Assembly: GCF_015690355.1 (NCBI RefSeq)
Contig: NZ_JADPRT010000011.1
Coordinates: 1 to 64,000, forward strand
Direction: 5' to 3'
Origin: Streptacidiphilus fuscans
Lineage (GTDB): Bacteria; Actinomycetota; Actinomycetes; Streptomycetales; Streptomycetaceae
DNA length: 64,000 nt
Part shown: positions 8,459-15,621 of the stretch, one piece after another
Position numbering within the stretch: the first letter of the stretch is position 1
How the letters are laid out: each line of letters starts with the position of its first letter
Notes under the pieces: model-generated
The model's input: the letters and a program-made list of their open reading frames with translations, nothing else
Told to the model about the DNA's origin: nothing
The model's database searches: none
Position numbers and translations under genes: made by a program

Positions 8459-9928
8459 ATGAACAGCACGACGCCCGCCGCTGAGGCCCCTTCCCTCCCG
8501 CACGTCCTCGTGGTCGGCGGCGGAATCGCCGGCCTCGCGGCGGCCGCTCGGCTGGCCGGGGCGGACGGCAGCGCCGCCCGTGCGCGGGTGACGTTGCTGG
8601 AGGCCGGGCCGACGCTCGGCGGCAAGCTGCGGACCGGTGAGGTCGGCGGGGTCGCCGTCGACCTCGGCGCGGAGTCCATGCTGGCCAGGCGGCCCGAGGC
8701 GGTCACGCTTGCTCGCGCCGTCGGCCTGGCTGACGCCCTGGAGCCGCCGACCACGGCGAAGGCTGCGATCTGGACGCGCGGCGCGCTGCGGCCGATGCCG
8801 ACCGGGCATCTCATGGGCGTACCCGGGGACCTGGACGCGCTCGCCGCCTCCGGCGTGCTCTCGCCCGAGGGTCTGGCCCGCGCGGCGGAGGACGAGACAC
8901 TGCCGCGCACCGAGGTCGGCCAGGACATCGCCGTCGGCGAGTACGTCGCAGCGCGCCTCGGTCGGGAAGTGGTCGATCGACTGGTCGAACCGCTGCTGGG
9001 TGGCGTCTACGCCGGTAACGCTGATCGAATTTCGCTCAGTGCCGCTGTTCCGCAATTGCTTGCGATCGCTCAGCGCGATCGATCGGCGATCGAAGGTGTG
9101 CGGGCGGCACTGTCTGCAGCCGCGAAGGCTGCGTCATCCAAGAGCGCCAACCCGGCCCCGGTCTTCATGGGGATCGACGGCGGTATTGGCCGACTCCCCG
9201 TCGCGGTGGCTGAGGCCTGCGGCAAGGCGGGTGTCACCGTTCGCACCGACACCCCGGTCGGCTCGCTCCGCCGCACCGCCGACGGCTGGACCGCGTCGCT
9301 CCCTGGAGGAGAGGCGCTGGCCGCCGACGCCGTCGTGCTCGCCGTCCCCGCGAACGTCGCCGCCCGCCTGCTCGCCCCCCACGCGCCGCGCGCAGCGGCC
9401 GAGTTGGGGGAGGTCGAGTACGCGGGGATGGCCCTGGTCACGCTGGCGTTCCGCCGCTCCGACGTCGGCGCGCTCCAGGGGAGCGGCTTCCTGGTGCCGC
9501 CGGTCGACGGTCGGTCGATCAAGGCGTCGACCTTCTCCAGCAACAAGTGGGGTTGGCTCGACCGGTCCGCCCCGGACACCTTCGTCCTCCGCACCTCGCT
9601 CGGCCGTCACGGCGAGGAGGCCGTGCTCGATCACGACGACGCGGATCTGATCGAACGATCGCTGATCGATCTCCGTGCGGCCGCCGGGATCACCGCGCGA
9701 CCGTACGCGCATACGGTCACTCGCTGGCGTGGCGGCCTTCCGCAGTACCCGGTGGGCCACCCGGAGCGCGTCGCCCGGATCGAGGCGGAGGTCGCCGCGC
9801 TGCCGGGCCTGGCGCTGTGCGGCGCGGCGTACCACGGCGTGGGCATTCCCGCGTGCATCGGCAGCGCGTGGCGTGCGGTGGACCTGGTGACAGAAGCACT
9901 CCGAGCAGGGGAGACAATGAGCGCATGA
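8459..9928 (+). CDS. hemG: Protoporphyrinogen/coproporphyrinogen oxidase (HemG/HemY type)
   Basis: FAD-dependent oxidase of 489 residues. It has the dinucleotide-binding motif VVGGGIAGLAAAARLAG at residues 14-30, the GxxVDLGAESMLARRP second FAD-contact region and a C-terminal ALCGAAYHGVGIPACIGSA typical of HemY proteins. In actinobacteria this enzyme oxidises coproporphyrinogen III to coproporphyrin III, and HemQ finishes the pathway after iron insertion. The ATG at 8459 follows a weak ribosome binding site. Its TGA overlaps the hemQ start (ATGA at 9925), so the two are translationally coupled. Just upstream (8336-8400) lies a degenerate fragment of the window's dispersed repeat. Confidence 0.95.
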   Translation: MNSTTPAAEAPSLPHVLVVGGGIAGLAAAARLAGADGSAARARVTLLEAGPTLGGKLRTGEVGGVAVDLGAESMLARRPEAVTLARAVGLADALEPPTTAKAAIWTRGALRPMPTGHLMGVPGDLDALAASGVLSPEGLARAAEDETLPRTEVGQDIAVGEYVAARLGREVVDRLVEPLLGGVYAGNADRISLSAAVPQLLAIAQRDRSAIEGVRAALSAAAKAASSKSANPAPVFMGIDGGIGRLPVAVAEACGKAGVTVRTDTPVGSLRRTADGWTASLPGGEALAADAVVLAVPANVAARLLAPHAPRAAAELGEVEYAGMALVTLAFRRSDVGALQGSGFLVPPVDGRSIKASTFSSNKWGWLDRSAPDTFVLRTSLGRHGEEAVLDHDDADLIERSLIDLRAAAGITARPYAHTVTRWRGGLPQYPVGHPERVARIEAEVAALPGLALCGAAYHGVGIPACIGSAWRAVDLVTEALRAGETMSA

Positions 9929-10665
9929 GTGAGCACAGCGAGCAGAACGCGCACGAGGCGCAGGGCAGCGAGAAGTCGCAGAAGCCGAAGGCGCGTGAGC
10001 TGAACGACGTCATCCGCTACACCCTCTGGTCGGTGTTCCGGCTCAAGGACGTGCTGCCCGAGGACCGTGCGGCCCTGGGCGACGAGGTCGAGGAGCTGTT
10101 CGCGCAGCTCGCCGAGAAGGACGTCACGGTGCGCGGCACCTACGACGTGTCCGGCCTGCGCGCCGACGCCGACGTGATGATCTGGTGGCACTCCGGCGAC
10201 AGCGACAACCTGCAGGAGGCCTACAACCGCTTCCGCCGCACGCGGCTCGGCCGCGCGCTGGAGCCGGTCTGGTCGAACATGGCGCTGCACCGCCCGGCCG
10301 AGTTCAACAAGTCCCACATCCCGGCGTTCCTCGCGGACGAGACCCCGCGCGACTACGTCTGCGTCTACCCGTTCGTCCGCTCCTACGAGTGGTACCTGCT
10401 GGAGGACGCCGAGCGGCGCGAGCTGCTGGCCGAGCACGGCAAGATGGCGCGCGGCTACCCGGACGTCCGCGCCAACACCGTCGCGTCCTTCGCCCTCGGC
10501 GACTACGAGTGGCTCCTCGCCTTCGAGGCGGACGAGCTGCACCGCATCGTCGACCTCATGCGCCACCTGCGCGCGAGCCGCGCGCGTCTGCACGTGCGCG
10601 AGGAGGTCCCGTTCTACACGGGCCGCAGGAAGCCGGTCGGCGAGCTGCTCGCCGGCTTGGCATGA
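9925..10665 (+). CDS. hemQ: Coproheme decarboxylase (HemQ, chlorite-dismutase fold)
   Basis: Final enzyme of the coproporphyrin-dependent heme pathway, converting coproheme to heme b with peroxide. The 246-residue protein begins with a charged, variable stretch, then LNDVIRYTLWSVFRL. It contains the diagnostic YPFVRSYEWYLL (the conserved tyrosine region), EHGKMARGYPDVRANT (proximal histidine region) and SFALGDYEWLLAFE. The ATG overlaps the hemG stop codon. Presence of HemG plus HemQ and no HemN/HemJ nearby fits the Gram-positive heme route. Copy B of the dispersed repeat starts five bases after its stop. Confidence 0.96.
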   Translation: MSEHSEQNAHEAQGSEKSQKPKARELNDVIRYTLWSVFRLKDVLPEDRAALGDEVEELFAQLAEKDVTVRGTYDVSGLRADADVMIWWHSGDSDNLQEAYNRFRRTRLGRALEPVWSNMALHRPAEFNKSHIPAFLADETPRDYVCVYPFVRSYEWYLLEDAERRELLAEHGKMARGYPDVRANTVASFALGDYEWLLAFEADELHRIVDLMRHLRASRARLHVREEVPFYTGRRKPVGELLAGLA

Positions 10666-10669
10666 CGAG

Positions 10670-10826
10670 GTAGTTGCACCACCTGGGGCGCGGGGCTCTG
10701 CTGACGTGCGGCTCCGCCGCGTGGGCGCGACAAGCCACCCTGTGTGGTGAGTCGCTCAGCGAGCAGGGCCATCCGCCCTGGGTGGTTTCTCGCGCAGTTC
10801 CCCGCGCCCCTTGGTAGTGCAACTAC
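10670..10826. repeat. Dispersed intergenic inverted repeat, copy B
   Basis: This copy has exact complementary ends, GTAGTTGCAC at 10670-10679 and GTGCAACTAC at 10817-10826, with internal GGGGCGCGGGGCTCTGCTGA, GTGGGCGCGACAAGCCACC and TCGCGCAGTTCCCCGCGCCC. It lies between the convergent hemQ and TIGR04222 genes, and the stop codon of the latter (10823-10825) falls inside the repeat. A long hairpin is expected in RNA from either strand, so it may serve as a two-way terminator. Confidence 0.9.
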
Positions 10827-11644
10827 AGCGACTGCGGTGGGCGCAGCGCTGCGCGGAGGTACGGCTCCCGGAGCGCGCTCGGGCCGCGGAGGATCAGGGT
10901 CAGGGTCTGGTCCGCGCCGCGGAAGCCGCCGGCGCGGGCGCGACGCGCTCCCGCGCGCAGGCCGCGGAGGAGGTCCTGGCCCGGGGGAGCCGCCCAGGGG
11001 GTGACCGGGTAGACCTCGATGCGCGCCATCAGCAGGGTGCCTGCGCTCAGCACCAGCGGCAGGGTGAACCACGCCGCCAGCGCGGCCAAGCCGATCCTCG
11101 CGCCGGTGAGGTCACGCGCGCCCGCCGCGCCCAGCGCGGCGGCGAAGAGGCCGAGGGTGGCCACCAGGGACCAGCGGACGCCCGCGACGGCCTGTGCCAG
11201 CGTGTCGCGCGTGCCGGGGGCGACCGCGAGGCCCCAGCGGGTGAGCCGGTCGGCGATCTCGAGGACCGCCGCGCCGTGGGCGACCTCACGGCGCAACTCC
11301 TCGGTGCGGCACTGGCCTTCGGGGCCGATCGCGGTGAGGACCGCCGCCTCCAGCTCGTTCTGCGGGTGCGGGCGCGCCACGGAGGTCCAGCCGGTGTGGG
11401 CGAGGTGGAGCACGCCCTTGGCCACCATCCGGACCAGGGTCAGGTCGACCACCCGCTCTGGCCCGCCGGCCAGGTACGCCGCGTCGAAGAGGTCGGGCTC
11501 GCGCTCCGCGAAACCGTCCTCAGGCGACCTGCCCCGCACGGGCGTGCCGCTGATCGTCGGGTCGATCGCCGCAACCAGACGGCACAGCCTCAGGGCGGAG
11601 AGCATCGCCAGCAGGCACGCGGGGACGAGGAACACGTACGCCAT
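10823..11644 (-). CDS. TIGR04222-type membrane protein
   Basis: A 273-residue protein of unknown function with an N-terminal hydrophobic segment (MAYVFLVPACLLAMLSAL), the family hallmark AAYLAGGPERVVDLTLVRMV near residue 55, and two later hydrophobic stretches (SLVATLGLFAAALGAAG and GLAALAAWFTLPLVLSAGTLL). The Gly/Cys-rich tail seen in many family members is absent; the protein instead ends in a basic cytoplasmic-looking tail. Its start overlaps the 3' part of the upstream small membrane ORF, and its stop codon lies within a dispersed repeat. The family is common in Streptomyces, and I know of no assigned function. Confidence 0.75.
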   Translation of the reverse strand: MAYVFLVPACLLAMLSALRLCRLVAAIDPTISGTPVRGRSPEDGFAEREPDLFDAAYLAGGPERVVDLTLVRMVAKGVLHLAHTGWTSVARPHPQNELEAAVLTAIGPEGQCRTEELRREVAHGAAVLEIADRLTRWGLAVAPGTRDTLAQAVAGVRWSLVATLGLFAAALGAAGARDLTGARIGLAALAAWFTLPLVLSAGTLLMARIEVYPVTPWAAPPGQDLLRGLRAGARRARAGGFRGADQTLTLILRGPSALREPYLRAALRPPQSL

Positions 11645-12068
11645 GAGCCATAACCAACCTCACGACTGACCGCTGCTCAAGATCCGTGTGCGGACGGATA
11701 TCCAACCGTGATCGGCGGCCACTGCGACAGCGCAGGCCGATGACCAGGACCGGCAGGGCCGTCGCAGGGAGTGACAGGAAGGCCAGCAGTGGTGGCGGCC
11801 AGAACGAGGCGTCTCCGGTCGCGCCCCCGGTGATCGTCGCGTCGGACCAGCGGAAGGTCGCCACCGCCGCCAGGACGAGAGCGAAGATCAGTGCGCCGAG
11901 CAGCAGCCGGATCGCGCTCCGGACGGTACGCTTCCCGTCCGTGCTGACGCCGTGGCCCGGCCTTCTCGGCGCGGCGCGCAGTGCCGTCCAGAGCACCCGG
12001 GCACCGGCGAGGCCGACCGCCGCGGCGGACGTCAGGAACAGCGGATCGATGAATGGATCGAGGCTCAT
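11520..12068 (-). CDS. Small predicted membrane protein (function unknown)
   Basis: This ORF of 182 residues starts at ATG 12068 after a good GGGAGGGG ribosome binding site. It has three hydrophobic stretches: PLFLTSAAAVGLAGARVLW, LLLGALIFALVLAAVATF and LLAFLSLPATALPVLVIGL. After about residue 125 the sequence turns basic and unstructured, and the last 125 bases overlap the start of the TIGR04222 gene in another frame. That long overlap suggests either that the real protein is shorter in function than the ORF or that a frameshift removed the native end. It probably forms an operon with the TIGR04222 gene. Confidence 0.5.
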   Translation of the reverse strand: MSLDPFIDPLFLTSAAAVGLAGARVLWTALRAAPRRPGHGVSTDGKRTVRSAIRLLLGALIFALVLAAVATFRWSDATITGGATGDASFWPPPLLAFLSLPATALPVLVIGLRCRSGRRSRLDIRPHTDLEQRSVVRLVMAHGVRVPRPRVPAGDALRPEAVPSGCGDRPDDQRHARAGQVA

Positions 12069-12093
12069 CGGGACACCCCTCCCAAGAAAGGGA

Positions 12094-12120
12094 GGAGCCA
12101 GGTCCCCCGCACCTGGCTCC
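12094..12120 (-). terminator. Probable intrinsic terminator of the HTH-ImmA/PIN operon
   Basis: A perfect 10-base inverted repeat (GGAGCCAGGT and ACCTGGCTCC, seven-base loop) is followed on the minus strand by TCCCTTTCTT. It lies after the PIN gene and just ahead of the next leftward gene, so it would separate the two units. Confidence 0.55.
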
Positions 12121-12232
12121 ATGGGGAGAGCATGTCGGCTGGCTGCGAGCCAAGGAAGACGGCGGCCGCATTCTCAGAGCTAGATTTGAGCTTTCTTTGG
12201 CATGTTTCGCGGGTCGCCGCGTCGGCCGGCGC

Positions 12233-12781
12233 TCACCGTGGGCCGAGGAGGTCCTCCGGGCCTGCGCTGATGCGGTGCAGGCGGCGTCCGGCCCCGGTCA
12301 TCGCCAGCAGCAGGCGGTGGCCCTCGGCGGCGTCGACGAGCTGCTCCAGGACCGCGGCGCGGACCAGGTCGAAGGTCTCCAGGGTGGTGATCCCGCGTCT
12401 GCGAGCGTACCGGGCGGCGTCGCGGTCGTCGGAGATCCAGACGGCGTGGCGGAAGTCGCGGCGGCGGGTGATCAGGGTCAGCGTCTCGGCCTCGCCCAGG
12501 TGTTGGGTCGGGCGACGGCGGTCGCCGCCGAAGACCGCGCGGCGCAGGCGTTCGACCTCGGTGCGTTCGGCGGGGTCGCTGATCTCGATCGGCTCGCCGA
12601 GACTGCCGCGTTCGGTCAGCCCGGCCAGCGGCGGCAGGTGCCGGGTGGAGAGCCGGGCCTCCCGGGCGACCGCCTCGGACCAGCGACCCCGGCCGTCGAG
12701 CACCTTTTCGAGTAACGCGACCCGGTCGACGGCGGCGAAGTTGCACAGGACGGTGTTGTCGGGGAACCACCACTCGGTCAT
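12233..12781 (-). CDS. PIN-domain-like protein, probable nuclease/toxin partner
   Basis: This 182-residue protein has the acidic pattern of PIN-fold ribonucleases: WWFPDNTVL at the N terminus (Asp8), LGEAETL in the middle (Glu97, Glu99) and WISDDRDAARYARRRGI (Asp118, Asp119). That is the layout of DUF3368/VapC-like nucleases, which cut RNA with a metal held by these acids. Its ATG overlaps the stop of the upstream HTH-ImmA/IrrE gene (ATGA, 12778-12781), so the two are translationally coupled. I infer a toxin or effector role controlled by the regulator-protease. The length is above a typical VapC (about 130), with a C-terminal extension of unknown role. Confidence 0.72.
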   Translation of the reverse strand: MTEWWFPDNTVLCNFAAVDRVALLEKVLDGRGRWSEAVAREARLSTRHLPPLAGLTERGSLGEPIEISDPAERTEVERLRRAVFGGDRRRPTQHLGEAETLTLITRRRDFRHAVWISDDRDAARYARRRGITTLETFDLVRAAVLEQLVDAAEGHRLLLAMTGAGRRLHRISAGPEDLLGPR

Positions 12782-13998
12782 GGCTGGTAGACCAGCTCCC
12801 CGCCGTCCCGCTCGACAGCGCCGTCCTGTGGTCGGTCGTCCTGCAGCAGCTCGTCCTCCAACTCCTCCGGTTCGACGCCGAGGAGCGCGGCGAGCGGACG
12901 CAGGGTCATCTCACCGGAGCGGAACGCCAGGTAGAGGCCCTCGGCCAGCCGCGCGGGCGGACGCTCGGCCTCGGCGAGGGCGGCCTCGCGCAGGTAGGCG
13001 TCCATGGCGCCGACCGCGAGATGGCACTCCGCCGTTGTCCGGCGCCGCAGTCGTGCCTGCTCGGACGCGTCGATCAGGCCGAGCCGCCGTAGCCGGGCCG
13101 CGAGCGCGCTGGGGGAGACCCGGAACTCCACCACCAGCGCGGCGAAGTCGACGCCAGGACCGGAGCCAGAGCCAGAGCCGGAGTCAGAGCCGGAGTCGGA
13201 GGCGGTTCCCGAGCCGGCCTCGGAGACGAACCGGCGGATGTCGGCCTCGGGCATGAGCAGCGCAGCGGCGAAGGCGTTGGCGCGGACCTCGTCAGGTTCG
13301 GCCTGGCGGCCCGGCGCGACCGGGGACTCGGTGAGCGGCTCGGCCGCGTCCCCAGCCAGGAGATGGCCGAGCTCGTGGGCGAGCGTGAACCGCTGTCGGG
13401 TCCAGCGGTCGTCCCTGCGGGCCAGGGCGAGGCGCGGCCCGCCCTCCTGCTGCCAGGAGAACCCGTCGACCGGGCCCGGGAGTTCGACGACGGCGAAGTC
13501 CACGCCGAACGCCCGCTCGATGACGGAGAGCAGTTCGCCGGTGGGCAGCAGCGCGAGATCGGTGGCCGGCGGCTCGCCTGGGCTCCGCTCCAGCCAGGCC
13601 CGTACGGTGGCGGCGAGTTGCTCGCCCTGGTCGTCCGGGTCGCCCGGGCCGAGCTCCGGAAGTGTGGGCATCTCCGGTGCACGGCCGAGGAGTTCGAGGA
13701 CCTCGTAGGCGGTGGTGAACCGCTCCGCGATGTCGTTCAGGCTGCTGCTGTGCGCGGCGGCGTCCCCACGTCCGGCCACGCCGGCGCGGCTGGGCTGACG
13801 GCCTGTCAGCAGCCAGTCCACGGTGACCGATCCGGCCTCGGCGATGACCGCGAGGTCGGTGGAGCTGAAGCGGCGGACCCCGTTGAGGGACTTGGAGAGC
13901 TTGTCGGGCGTGATCCCTACGCGTGCGGCGAAGGCGGCGTGGCTCAGCCGGGCCGCCGTGATCACCGTGCGCACCCGCCCGGAGACGGATTCGTCCAT
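12778..13998 (-). CDS. XRE-type regulator fused to ImmA/IrrE metallopeptidase domain
   Basis: A 406-residue two-domain protein. Residues 8-65 form a lambda-repressor-like helix-turn-helix (SHAAFAARVGITPDKLSKSL). From about 165 comes an ImmA/IrrE (COG2856) zinc peptidase domain with the HExxH motif in FTLAHELGHLLAGD and the partner segment DEVRANAFAAALLMPEAD. Proteins of this family cleave repressors or antitoxins after stress. A low-complexity Ser/Gly/Asp repeat interrupts the segment after the MPEAD motif (13157-13220 in DNA), and a Glu/Asp-rich C-terminal region follows. It has no ribosome binding site, but its ATG lies six bases after a good -10 box, so the mRNA is probably leaderless. It is coupled to the PIN gene. 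Confidence 0.82.
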   Translation of the reverse strand: MDESVSGRVRTVITAARLSHAAFAARVGITPDKLSKSLNGVRRFSSTDLAVIAEAGSVTVDWLLTGRQPSRAGVAGRGDAAAHSSSLNDIAERFTTAYEVLELLGRAPEMPTLPELGPGDPDDQGEQLAATVRAWLERSPGEPPATDLALLPTGELLSVIERAFGVDFAVVELPGPVDGFSWQQEGGPRLALARRDDRWTRQRFTLAHELGHLLAGDAAEPLTESPVAPGRQAEPDEVRANAFAAALLMPEADIRRFVSEAGSGTASDSGSDSGSGSGSGPGVDFAALVVEFRVSPSALAARLRRLGLIDASEQARLRRRTTAECHLAVGAMDAYLREAALAEAERPPARLAEGLYLAFRSGEMTLRPLAALLGVEPEELEDELLQDDRPQDGAVERDGGELVYQP

Positions 13999-14033
13999 GA
14001 GTCGACAGTACGACTCGGTTGCGAGAATCGCAA
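13999..14033 (-). promoter_or_regulatory. Leaderless promoter with operator for the HTH-ImmA gene
   Basis: Reading leftward: TTGCGA (-35, 14033-14028), exactly 17 bases, TACTGT (-10, 14010-14005), six bases, then the ATG. The -35 box is one arm of the palindrome TTGCGA-N3-TCGCAA (14019-14033), a natural operator for autoregulation by the HTH protein. Confidence 0.65.
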
Positions 14034-14098
14034 TGGGCGAGGTCGGCCATGGGAGGCAAGGCGCAGGACGGTCGCCCGAAGCGTGAAAGGATCAGCGC

Positions 14099-14890
14099 GT
14101 GGCGATGGCGAAGCCGGCAAGGTACCGGGAACTGGCGGCGGCCCTGCGCGCGGGCGTGCTGAGTGGCGAGTACGGCGCGGGCGGACGCCTGCCCAGCGAG
14201 GAGGCGTTGGCGGCGGCGAACGGCGTCTCACGCGGCACCGTCCGCCAGGCGCTGGCTCTGCTGCGCACGGAGGGCGTGGTGACCTCCCGTCGGGGCACCC
14301 GGCGCGTGGTGCTGGAGCAGCCGCGGCTGCAGAGCTTCACCGAACTGCTGAGCTTCACCCGGTGGGCCCGTTCCATCGGCGAGGAGCCGGGCGGCTCGGT
14401 GGACGCCCTGGAGTGGCGTGGTGCGGACGCGACGGAGGCGGCGCAACTGCGGCTGGCCGAGGGTGACCGGGTCCTGGCCGTGCGCCGCTGTCGCACGCTC
14501 GGCGGACGCCCGGTGATGGTCGAACGCACCGTCTACACGGAGCCGGTCGGCGCGCTGGTCGCCGAGATGCCGACCGACGCCGTCTCGGTCACCGAGCTGC
14601 TCGAATCCCACGGCCTGGTCCTCGCCGACGCCGACCACACCGTCGACCTGACGCTCGCGGACGCCGACGACGTCGCCCTGCTCGGTTGCGAGCCCGGCGG
14701 TCCGCTGCTCCGCGAGCGCCGCCGGACCACGGATCCGACGGGCCTGCCCGTCGAGTGGTCCGAGGACCGCTACCTGCCCGACACGGTCGCCTTCACCGTC
14801 CACAACTCCCTTGCGGCGACGTCGCTTGCGCGCCTGCGCGAAGCAGTCGGACCGAAGGTCACCGAAGGGCCTGCAGCACCAGCGTCTTGA
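14099..14890 (+). CDS. GntR-family regulator with UTRA ligand domain (HutC/PhnF type)
   Basis: Transcription factor of 263 residues. The winged helix is at about 5-70 (RYRELAAALRAGVLSGEYG, RLPSEEALAAANGVSRGTVRQ). The rest is a UTRA effector domain (LAEGDRVLAVRRCRTLGGRP, ERTVYTE, EWSEDRYLPDTVAF). The start is GTG 14099, with an AAAGGA six bases upstream; ATG 14105 is an alternative. Convergent neighbours on the other strand are a broken hydrolase and an HD/dioxygenase pair that looks like a phosphonate pathway. A palindrome of the type bound by HutC/PhnF-like proteins overlaps the promoter of that pair at 16815-16838. I infer that this protein represses the pair and responds to its substrate. 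Confidence 0.85.
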   Translation: MAMAKPARYRELAAALRAGVLSGEYGAGGRLPSEEALAAANGVSRGTVRQALALLRTEGVVTSRRGTRRVVLEQPRLQSFTELLSFTRWARSIGEEPGGSVDALEWRGADATEAAQLRLAEGDRVLAVRRCRTLGGRPVMVERTVYTEPVGALVAEMPTDAVSVTELLESHGLVLADADHTVDLTLADADDVALLGCEPGGPLLRERRRTTDPTGLPVEWSEDRYLPDTVAFTVHNSLAATSLARLREAVGPKVTEGPAAPAS

Positions 14891-15032
14891 GCTGCTGCCA
14901 GTCACCGCGGACGATCCCCAGCACCGCGCCCGGCATCCGTCGCGCGGCGATCTCGGCCTCGACGAACGCGTCCACGCGGGCGAGGCGGTCGGCGTGGAAC
15001 CCCGCTGCGCCGGGGTCGACTCGAACGGTCAT
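14859..15032 (-). pseudogene. Truncated serine hydrolase (beta-lactamase family) remnant
   Basis: The ATG at 15032 opens a frame that reads like the start of class-C beta-lactamase-like hydrolases (MTVRVDPGAAGFHADRLARV, then FVEAEIAARRMPGAVLGIVR). After about 45 residues the similarity stops and the frame ends 12 residues later at a TAG in the 3' end of the convergent GntR gene. The SxxK active site and the remaining 300 or so residues are missing. It follows the HD-domain gene by 12 bases, so the operon once probably had a third gene that was lost by deletion. Confidence 0.6.
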
Positions 15033-15044
15033 CCGGCCATTCAA

Positions 15045-15620
15045 CTACCTGCTGGTCGCCAACTCGACCAGCAACTCCCGGAAGTGGTCGAAGGACGGCG
15101 TGGGGGCGTCCGGGTCCTTGGCGTCGTCGTCCCAGCGGCGCAGGCGTACCGCGTCGGCGGCGTAGGGGAGCCCGGCGAAGGACGCCGCCTCCGCCGGGTC
15201 CATCGGACCGCCCTGGAGCGAGAGCGTGTGCACGGACGCCTCGGAGAGCCTGTCGAGGTACGCGGGCTCGACCGCGCACAGGTAGCGCTTGGCCGCGACG
15301 TGGAGGCGGACGGGTTCGGTCACCGCCGGGCCGAACCAGGGCGTGAGCCAGTCGGCGCCCTGGTGGCTGTGGCGGTTGTCGGCGGTCCCGGCCATCAGTT
15401 CGCGGCCGTGGATCGCGCCGCGGAAGTGGCCGACGTCGTGCAGCAGCGCGGCGGCGACCAGTGCGGGCGCGGCTCCTTCGGCCTCGGCCAGGGCGGCGGC
15501 CTGGAGCATGTGCTCGGCCTGGGTGACCTCCTCGCCGAGGTAGTCCGACGCGCCCTCTCCGGCGAACAGTTCGCCGATGGCGGTGACGATCTGATCTGGC
15601 GTCATCTCGGTGGTCCTCAT
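15045..15620 (-). CDS. HD-domain diiron oxygenase, TmpB/PhnZ-like (probable C-P bond cleavage)
   Basis: A 191-residue HD-fold protein. It shows the mixed-valent diiron ligand pattern of PhnZ and TmpB: EHMLQAAALAE (first His), LLHDVGHF (His-Asp), HSHQGADWL (histidines) and RLHVAAKRYLC. Ahead of the first ligand stands DYLGEEVTQAEH, whose Tyr and Glu three residues apart match the substrate-gating Tyr/Glu pair of PhnZ. These enzymes oxidatively cleave the C-P bond of 1-hydroxy-phosphonates, releasing phosphate and an acid. It starts one base after the stop of the GBBH-like dioxygenase gene, its expected partner. ATG 15605, with AGGA upstream, is an alternative start. It could instead act on 2-aminoethyl- or methylphosphonate products. 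Confidence 0.78.
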   Translation of the reverse strand: MRTTEMTPDQIVTAIGELFAGEGASDYLGEEVTQAEHMLQAAALAEAEGAAPALVAAALLHDVGHFRGAIHGRELMAGTADNRHSHQGADWLTPWFGPAVTEPVRLHVAAKRYLCAVEPAYLDRLSEASVHTLSLQGGPMDPAEAASFAGLPYAADAVRLRRWDDDAKDPDAPTPSFDHFRELLVELATSR

Positions 15621-15621
15621 C

